From the NCBI RefSeq assembly GCF_010727945.1, contig NZ_AP022569.1, positions 372,001-436,000 of the forward strand: a DNA stretch of 64,000 nt, in the 5' to 3' direction. A program made the position numbers and the translations under genes. The notes beneath the pieces are model-generated. The model worked only from the letters and a program-made list of their open reading frames with translations. It searched no databases and had not been told where the DNA came from. Shown here piece after piece: positions 58,681 through 64,000 of this stretch (position 1 is its first letter; each line of letters starts with the position of its first letter). The DNA comes from Mycobacterium cookii. GTDB taxonomy: Bacteria; Actinomycetota; Actinomycetes; Mycobacteriales; Mycobacteriaceae.

Positions 58681-59042
58681 CCCGGCTGGAACTGCGCGTC
58701 GGGATCGCCGCCGTCTTGGCGGCGACCGTGGTCTTGGGTGCGGTGTTGTGTGCGGCCTACGGGCAGGCGGCGATCGCCGCGGCGCTGGCGGTCTACGCGC
58801 TCGGCGTGGGTGCTTGGCTCTGTCATTCGATCGAACGGCTCGTGCTGGCGCGCCGCATCGAGACCGTTCGTACCGCGGCCACGCCGTTGCGGCCGTTGCT
58901 GCCGGTGATGGCGGCGATCATGGCGTTGACTCAAGTCGTGGTGCGCTCGCTGTCCGACGTTACCGAAGTTGCGCCACGCCGCTGGATTCCGATCACCCGT
59001 GGTCGCCGCGGACACGACTACGACGCCGACATCGACGGCTGA
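58677..59042 (+). CDS. Two-to-three-helix membrane protein (Rv2532c-like)
   Basis: A 121-residue protein: membrane segments [20 protein letters not shown] and [18 protein letters not shown], a basic loop ([13 protein letters not shown]), another short hydrophobic helix ([16 protein letters not shown]) and a charged tail. ATG 58677 overlaps the nusB stop. It has the position of Rv2532c. Function is unknown. Confidence 0.75.
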   Translation: MTRLELRVGIAAVLAATVVLGAVLCAAYGQAAIAAALAVYALGVGAWLCHSIERLVLARRIETVRTAATPLRPLLPVMAAIMALTQVVVRSLSDVTEVAPRRWIPITRGRRGHDYDADIDG

Positions 59043-59162
59043 ATCCCGCGGCGGCGGTCACCGTGCCGCGAGACCGGTGTGGCCGGTGTGGCATCGCGTA
59101 AGTAAACAGTCAGCGTCCGCAAAATGCCCGCGAGTGGCTGATTGGAGGGACACACTGGCGAT

Positions 59163-61916
59163 ATGGACCGAGACGGTAGGCGCCCGAGGCGGCTTAGAGT
59201 CTCCGCGTTGGCGGCGGTGGCGAACCCGTCGTACTCGCGAATCGACACCTGGAATCTGCTCGACGACGCCTGCCATCAGCTCGCCGTCGTCGACCGCGCC
59301 GGGATGGACACCAGCCACGAAGCGGCCCGGGTGCGGCGTCTGCTCAACCGGCTCAGTGCCTACGAGCGGTACTGGATTTACCCGGGCCCGGAAAACCTGG
59401 CGACATTCTGCGGCTACCTGGACCATCTCGCCACGGTGAGCCTGGCCGAGCAGGTGTCGCTGGCCGTACGGCTGCTCTCCGAATACGGCGACCGCGCGGC
59501 CTTGTTCGACACCTCCACGTCGCTGGCCGACCAGGAACTGGTGGCCCGGGCCAAAGAGCAGCAGTTCTACACCGTGCTGCTGGCCGACGACGCCCCGGTT
59601 ACGGCCCCCGAAGGGCTGGCAGAAAGCCTGCGCGCCATCCGCGATCCCGGCGACGACGTGCAGTTCGAGCTGTTGGTCGTCACCAGCGTCGAGGACGCCA
59701 TCACCGCGGTCGCGTTGAACGGCGAGATCCAGGCGGCGATCATCCGCCACGACATCCCGCTGCGCTCCCACGACCGGGTGCCGCTGATGACGACACTGCT
59801 GGGCGCAGCCGACGACGCGGTGGCCACCGACCGCACGCACGACTGGGTGGAGTGCGGCGAGTGGATCCGCGAGCTACGGCCACACATCGATCTCTACCTG
59901 CTCACCGACGAATCGATCGCCGCCGAGACCGAGGACGAGTCCGACGTCTACGACCGCACCTTCTATCGGCTCAACGACGTCACCGATCTGCACAGCACGG
60001 TGCTGGCCGGCATCCGGAATCGTTACGCCACACCGTTTTTCGACGCGTTACGCGCTTACGCGGCGCGGCCGGCCGGCCAGTTCCACGCGCTTCCGGTTGC
60101 GCGCGGCGCCAGCATCTTCAACTCCAAGTCGCTGCACGACATGGGGGAGTTCTACGGCCGCAACATCTTCATGGCCGAAACCTCCACCACGTCAGGCGGT
60201 TTGGATTCGCTGCTGGACCCGCACGGCAACATCAAGAAGGCGATGGACAAGGCCGCCAAGACCTGGAAGTCGCATCAGACGTACTTCGTCACCAACGGGA
60301 CGTCCACCGCGAACAAGATCGTCGTACAGGCGCTGACCCGTCCGGGTGACATCGTGCTGATCGACCGCAATTGCCACAAGTCGCATCACTACGGTCTGGT
60401 GCTGGCCGGGGCGTACCCGCTGTACCTGGACGCCTACCAGTTGCAGCCGTTCGCCATCTACGGTGCCGTGTCGTTGCCGACCATCAAGAAGGCGCTGCTC
60501 GACCTCGAGGCCGCCGGGCAACTGGGCCGCGTACGCATGCTGCTGCTGACCAACTGCACGTTCGACGGCATCGTCTACAACCCACGCCGGGTGATGGAAG
60601 AGGTGCTCGCGATCAAGCCGGACATCTGCTTCCTGTGGGACGAGGCGTGGTACGCCTTCGCCACCGCGGTGCCGTGGGCGCGACAGCGCACCGCGATGAT
60701 CGCCGCCGAGCAACTCCAGTCGATGCTGTCGTCGCCGGCCTACGCCGAGGAATACCGGCAGTGGAAGGAATCGATGCGCGACGTCGACCGCAGCCAGTGG
60801 GGTGAGCACCGACTGCTGCCGGACCCCAGCCGGGCGCGGGTCCGCGTCTACGCCACCCACTCGACGCACAAGTCGCTGTCGGCGCTTCGGCAGGCGTCCA
60901 TGATCCACATCCACGACCAGGATTTCAAGGCGTTGTCCCGCGACGCGTTCGGCGAGGCGTTCCTGACCCACACCTCGACTTCACCCAACCAACAGCTGCT
61001 CGCCTCGCTGGATTTGGCCCGCCGACAGGTCGACATCGAGGGCTTCCAGATGGTGCGCTACGTCTACGACATGGCGCTGGTGTTCCGTCACCGCGTCCGC
61101 AAAGACCGGTTGATCAGCAAGTGGTTCCGCATCCTCGACGAATCCGACCTGGTGCCAGACCAATTCAGGCTCTCCGCGGTCAGCTCTTACCGTCAGGTTC
61201 GCCAGGGTGCGCTGGAGCAGTGGAACGAGGCGTGGCGGTCTGACCAATTCGTGCTCGACCCCACCCGGGTCACCCTGTACGTCGGTCAGACGGGCATGAA
61301 CGGCTACGACTTCCGCGAGAAGGTCCTGATGGACCAATTCGGCATCCAGATCAACAAGACATCGATCAACAGCGTGCTGCTGATCTTCACGATCGGCGTG
61401 ACGTGGTCGAGCGTGCACTATCTGCTCGATGTGCTGCGCCGGATAGCCACCGACTTCGATCGCACCCAGGACGCGGCCAGCCGGGACGACCGGGCGCTGC
61501 ACCGGCGGCGGGTCGAGGAGATCACCGAGGACCTGCCGCCGCTGCCGGATTTCAGCGAGTTCGACGGTGCGTTCAAGCCCGACGACGCCAGCTCGTTTGG
61601 CGATATGCGTTCGGCCTTCTACGCCGGATACGAGGACATGGATCGCGAACACGTCATGATCGGGGAAGCCGGCCGGCGACTTGCCGACGGAAAGACCCTG
61701 GTTTCCACCGGATTCGTGGTGCCGTATCCGCCCGGCTTTCCGGTGCTGGTGCCCGGGCAGGTGGTGTCCAAGCAGATCCTGTATTTCCTCGCTCAACTCG
61801 ACGTGAAGGAAATCCACGGCTACAACCCCGATCTCGGGTTGTCGGTGTTCACCGAGGCCGCGTTGAAGCGGATCGCCGCGGCGGGGCCGTCCGACGTCGC
61901 TGCCGTTCACCGCTGA
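59163..61916 (+). CDS. Orn/Lys/Arg decarboxylase family protein (Rv2531c-like)
   Basis: About 917 residues of the fold-I PLP decarboxylase group. It has an N-terminal receiver-like wing region (LLVVTSVEDAITAVALNGEI, IDLYLLTDESIAAE). In the PLP core, ETSTTSGGLDSLLDP and TYFVTNGTSTANKIV bind the cofactor phosphate, FLWDEAWYAF has the Asp, and ATHSTHKSLSALRQ has the Schiff-base Lys. A C-terminal domain ends DVKEIHGYNPDLGLS. It probably removes CO2 from ornithine, lysine or arginine; which one cannot be told. ATG 59163 begins the stretch matching the M. tuberculosis protein. Confidence 0.9.
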   Translation: MDRDGRRPRRLRVSALAAVANPSYSRIDTWNLLDDACHQLAVVDRAGMDTSHEAARVRRLLNRLSAYERYWIYPGPENLATFCGYLDHLATVSLAEQVSLAVRLLSEYGDRAALFDTSTSLADQELVARAKEQQFYTVLLADDAPVTAPEGLAESLRAIRDPGDDVQFELLVVTSVEDAITAVALNGEIQAAIIRHDIPLRSHDRVPLMTTLLGAADDAVATDRTHDWVECGEWIRELRPHIDLYLLTDESIAAETEDESDVYDRTFYRLNDVTDLHSTVLAGIRNRYATPFFDALRAYAARPAGQFHALPVARGASIFNSKSLHDMGEFYGRNIFMAETSTTSGGLDSLLDPHGNIKKAMDKAAKTWKSHQTYFVTNGTSTANKIVVQALTRPGDIVLIDRNCHKSHHYGLVLAGAYPLYLDAYQLQPFAIYGAVSLPTIKKALLDLEAAGQLGRVRMLLLTNCTFDGIVYNPRRVMEEVLAIKPDICFLWDEAWYAFATAVPWARQRTAMIAAEQLQSMLSSPAYAEEYRQWKESMRDVDRSQWGEHRLLPDPSRARVRVYATHSTHKSLSALRQASMIHIHDQDFKALSRDAFGEAFLTHTSTSPNQQLLASLDLARRQVDIEGFQMVRYVYDMALVFRHRVRKDRLISKWFRILDESDLVPDQFRLSAVSSYRQVRQGALEQWNEAWRSDQFVLDPTRVTLYVGQTGMNGYDFREKVLMDQFGIQINKTSINSVLLIFTIGVTWSSVHYLLDVLRRIATDFDRTQDAASRDDRALHRRRVEEITEDLPPLPDFSEFDGAFKPDDASSFGDMRSAFYAGYEDMDREHVMIGEAGRRLADGKTLVSTGFVVPYPPGFPVLVPGQVVSKQILYFLAQLDVKEIHGYNPDLGLSVFTEAALKRIAAAGPSDVAAVHR

Positions 61917-61950
61917 CGAATCCGCCTCGTCGTCGCTAGGCTTACCGCCC

Positions 61951-62517
61951 ATGGCGACGTCGAGCCGCCCGGCCAATTCGCGACTGTCCGTGGATGACTG
62001 GGTACAGGAGGGTTTCCGGGTCCTGGCCGAAGACGGATTGAAGGCGCTCACACTCGGCCGGCTGTGCACCCGACTCGTGGTGACCAAAGGCAGCTTCTAC
62101 TGGCATTTCACCGACATGAGCGCCTACCGCGCGGCGCTGATCAACACCTGGGCCGCCGTCCGAGACTCCGATCGCGACTTCTTCGACGACCTGGCCGGCG
62201 AACCGCCCCGGCAGCGGTTGTCGCGCATGATGAGCGCACTGGTCGGACCCCGGCACTGGATGCTGGAGCGCGCGATGCGGGAATGGGCACGTTCGGAGCC
62301 CGCGGTTGCCGCCGCGGTGCGGGCCTCGGACCGCCGGGTGATCGCCGCGGTTCGGCAGGCCTTCCTCGATGACGGCTTCGACCCCGAGCAGGCCGATATC
62401 CGCGCGAACGCCACATTCGCTGCCGGCATCGGCTTTCTGCACCTGTCGGGCTCGCGGCCCAGCCCGCAGGCTGTCGGACGTCGGGAGAAATTCCTCGAGG
62501 TGATGCTGCAGCACTGA
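61951..62517 (+). CDS. TetR-family transcriptional regulator
   Basis: A 188-residue regulator. The N-terminal helix-turn-helix is DDWVQEGFRVLAEDGLKALT, then LCTRLVVTKGSFYWHFTDMS with the usual SFYWHF. The C-terminal ligand domain is all helical. The gene lies directly upstream of a flavin monooxygenase gene with a palindrome between them (62534-62551), so it probably controls that gene in response to its substrate. Confidence 0.9.
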   Translation: MATSSRPANSRLSVDDWVQEGFRVLAEDGLKALTLGRLCTRLVVTKGSFYWHFTDMSAYRAALINTWAAVRDSDRDFFDDLAGEPPRQRLSRMMSALVGPRHWMLERAMREWARSEPAVAAAVRASDRRVIAAVRQAFLDDGFDPEQADIRANATFAAGIGFLHLSGSRPSPQAVGRREKFLEVMLQH

Positions 62518-62533
62518 CCGCAGCACCCGGATT

Positions 62534-62551
62534 CCATACCAAAAGGTATGG
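62534..62551. promoter_or_regulatory. Palindrome between tetR-type gene and monooxygenase gene
   Basis: CCATACC-AAAA-GGTATGG is a perfect 7-bp inverted repeat in the 47-bp gap. It contains TATGGT, a possible -10 for the next gene, 13 bp before its ATG. It fits a TetR operator. It could instead be a short hairpin in a shared transcript. Confidence 0.5.
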
Positions 62552-62564
62552 TAGGTTTCAGCCC

Positions 62565-63704
62565 ATGGTCGATGCCGACTTCATCGCGCGTCTGGCTGAT
62601 CGCGCGGGCGAGGCGGAGCAGTTGCGCCGGCTGCCGCAGGCCACCATCGACGACTATCGGCGGTCCGGGCTGGCGGGGCTGCTGCTGCCCGCGCGTTACG
62701 GCGGCCTGCAGGCCGAATTCCGCGAAATCCTCGACGTGGTGCGCCAGTTGGCGCACGGCTGCACCTCAAGCGCGTGGACGCTGGGTTTCTACACGCTGCA
62801 CAACTGGATGCTCGCGTTGTTCGGTGAGCAGGCCCAAGACGAGGTCTTCGCCGACGGGCCGGTGCTGTGTCCCGCGCCGCTGGCGCCGACCGGGCGCGGT
62901 ACGCCGGCCGACGGCGGGATCAGGCTGAGCGGCCGGTGGTCATGGGCCACCGGGGTGATGGACGCCGGCTGGGTGCTCGTCGGTGCGATCTGCGGACCTG
63001 ACGACGCACCGTATCCGGCGTTGGTGTTGTTGCGCGCGAACGATATTCGCATCGACGACGTGTGGCACACCGCCGGGATGTGTGCCACGGGTTCCAACGA
63101 TGTGATCGTCGACGAGGTGTGGGTGCCCGCGCATCGACTGGTGACGGTGGCCGACATCTACGGCGGCACGGCACCGGGCGCGGCTTTCCACGATGCGCCG
63201 GTCTATCGCTGGCCGATGGTCCCCGCGCTGGCGCTCACTGCGGCGATGCCCGCGCTGGGTACCGCCGAGCGGGTCGCCGACCTGTTCGCGTCGCGGCTGA
63301 GCCAGCGGGTGCTCGCGTATTCCGGCGCTTCGCAGAAGGACCAGCCCGCGGCACAGGTGCGCCTCGGCGACGCCCGGGTGCGGTTACGCGCGGTGCGCGC
63401 GCTGGCCGAGGCCGCCGCCGACGACATTGAGGCCAGGGTCAACAGTGGGCAGCATGTGGGACGCGCGGCGCGCGCCGGCGTGCGTGCTGCCGCGGCCCAT
63501 GTCGTGCACGAATCCCGTTCGGTCATCGGCGATCTGCTCGAGTCATCCGGGGCGAGCGCCCAGTTCCTGGACAACCCGCTGCAGCGCGCCAAACGCGACG
63601 TGGACGTGATTTCCGGGCACGTGGTGTTCGACTACGACGTCAGCCGCGAGTTGGCCGGCGCGCTTGAGATCGGCGCCAAGGTCTCGCCGTTCGCGATGGT
63701 TTAG
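62565..63704 (+). CDS. Group D flavin monooxygenase (acyl-CoA dehydrogenase fold, HsaA-like)
   Basis: A 379-residue protein with the acyl-CoA dehydrogenase fold: GLAGLLLPARYGGLQAEFRE, GCTSSAWTLGFYTLHNWML, SGRWSWATGVMDAGWVLVGA and WHTAGMCATGSNDVIVDEVW, and a helical C-terminus with FLDNPLQRAKRDVDVISGHV. These are closest to two-component flavin hydroxylases such as HsaA, which need a separate flavin reductase. No reductase gene is in view. It probably hydroxylates an aromatic or polyketide-like compound. Its stop codon overlaps that of the convergent GNAT gene. Confidence 0.85.
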   Translation: MVDADFIARLADRAGEAEQLRRLPQATIDDYRRSGLAGLLLPARYGGLQAEFREILDVVRQLAHGCTSSAWTLGFYTLHNWMLALFGEQAQDEVFADGPVLCPAPLAPTGRGTPADGGIRLSGRWSWATGVMDAGWVLVGAICGPDDAPYPALVLLRANDIRIDDVWHTAGMCATGSNDVIVDEVWVPAHRLVTVADIYGGTAPGAAFHDAPVYRWPMVPALALTAAMPALGTAERVADLFASRLSQRVLAYSGASQKDQPAAQVRLGDARVRLRAVRALAEAAADDIEARVNSGQHVGRAARAGVRAAAAHVVHESRSVIGDLLESSGASAQFLDNPLQRAKRDVDVISGHVVFDYDVSRELAGALEIGAKVSPFAMV

Positions 63705-64000
63705 CGCAGCGCCTTGGCGTAGAGCAGGCTGTCGGATGGCTCGGTGCCGAGGTTGGGGTAGATCGCGTGCCGGTTCAGCCGGCCTTCGAGGGCGAACCCG
63801 GCGCGCTCCAACAGCCGCACCGAACGATCGTTGTCGACGTGGCAGGTGGCCCACACCCGGTAGACGTCGGGATCGGCGTCCAGCGTGGCCATCAGCATGT
63901 CGAGCGCGTCGGACATCAAGCCCTTGCCCCACCAACGCCGACCGACGCAGTAGCCGATCTCGGCGGAATGTCGCACCGGGCGGCTGCAGCTCATCATCCC
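63701..64000 (-). CDS. GNAT acetyltransferase, cut by the window edge
   Basis: The C-terminal part of a GNAT-family N-acetyltransferase of the RimJ/RimL type: EIGYCVGRRWWGKGLMSDAL holds the acetyl-CoA-binding loop, VWATCHVDNDRSVRLLERAG the next conserved helix, and FALEGRLNRHAIYP follows. The N-terminus lies beyond base 64000, so the ATG near 63997 is probably internal. The substrate is unknown. Confidence 0.82.
   Translation of the reverse strand, partial: GMMSCSRPVRHSAEIGYCVGRRWWGKGLMSDALDMLMATLDADPDVYRVWATCHVDNDRSVRLLERAGFALEGRLNRHAIYPNLGTEPSDSLLYAKALR

Overview
The window is chromosomal DNA of a high-GC actinomycete, very probably a non-tuberculous, environmental Mycobacterium/Mycolicibacterium. 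From memory of the M. tuberculosis H37Rv map, the backbone follows the block Rv2578c to Rv2531c in inverted orientation: radical SAM protein, zinc metallopeptidase, SRPBCC protein, PanE-like reductase, aspS, YjbR protein, transglutaminase, zinc peptidase, ATP-grasp/alpha-E protein, transglutaminase/DUF2126 protein, Pro/Gly-rich membrane protein, rarA, Rv2557/Rv2558-like protein, YjbQ, alaS, ruvX, mltG, aroE, prepilin-peptidase-like protein, aroC-aroK-aroB-aroQ, Rv2536-like protein, pepQ, efp, nusB, and the large Orn/Lys/Arg decarboxylase. Frequent GTG starts, ATGA overlaps and an exact mycobacterial SOS box agree with this assignment. No rRNA, tRNA or CRISPR array was seen.

Layout. 0.1-2.1 kb: SOS-box-controlled radical SAM gene and a metallopeptidase. 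2.1-7.5 kb: an insertion relative to M. tuberculosis with an esterase, a KAS III-like synthase abutting a PAPS sulfotransferase, and an exported triple-repeat protein. 7.5-12.4 kb: SRPBCC, PanE-like, aspS, an F420-type oxidoreductase, and an RpfD-like factor whose AT-rich upstream DNA carries nine GTnA units spaced about 9 bp. 12.5-20.6 kb: a conserved transglutaminase/ATP-grasp/metallopeptidase group. 20.7-24.5 kb: TM2 protein, DUF3097 protein, Pro/Gly-rich membrane protein, rarA.

24.5-33.1 kb is an accessory island. It begins at the rarA stop codon and ends with a diverged, gap-free copy of the last 51 rarA codons. It holds a broken rhomboid gene, small exported proteins, an RDD protein with 45-bp repeats, and a pair made of a coiled-coil protein and a VirD4/TraG-like ATPase without a membrane anchor. 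33.3-37.1 kb is a four-gene catabolic operon (LLM monooxygenase, CoA-transferase, CitE-like lyase, YciI-like protein) with a palindrome in its promoter. An IS481-family element (37134-38222) is inserted exactly at the last stop codon with a 6-bp target duplication.

38.2-42.4 kb holds the Rv2557/Rv2558-like protein and the most novel-looking locus: a protein with an N-terminal TIR domain, a membrane helix and an extracellular PknH_C-type sensor, next to a membrane protein with a TrkA-N/RCK nucleotide-binding domain and a C-terminal RyR domain. Both start at TTG after the same 12-bp G-rich sequence. 42.5-59 kb is mostly essential machinery: alaS, ruvX, mltG and aroE run as one overlapping unit, aroC-aroK-aroB-aroQ as another, and efp-nusB-Rv2532c-like as a third. 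A DesA3-type desaturase and its reductase sit among them. 59.1-64 kb holds the decarboxylase, a TetR regulator with a palindromic site before a flavin monooxygenase gene, and the start of a GNAT gene cut by the window edge.

All identifications come from reading motifs and recalling families. No database search was run.
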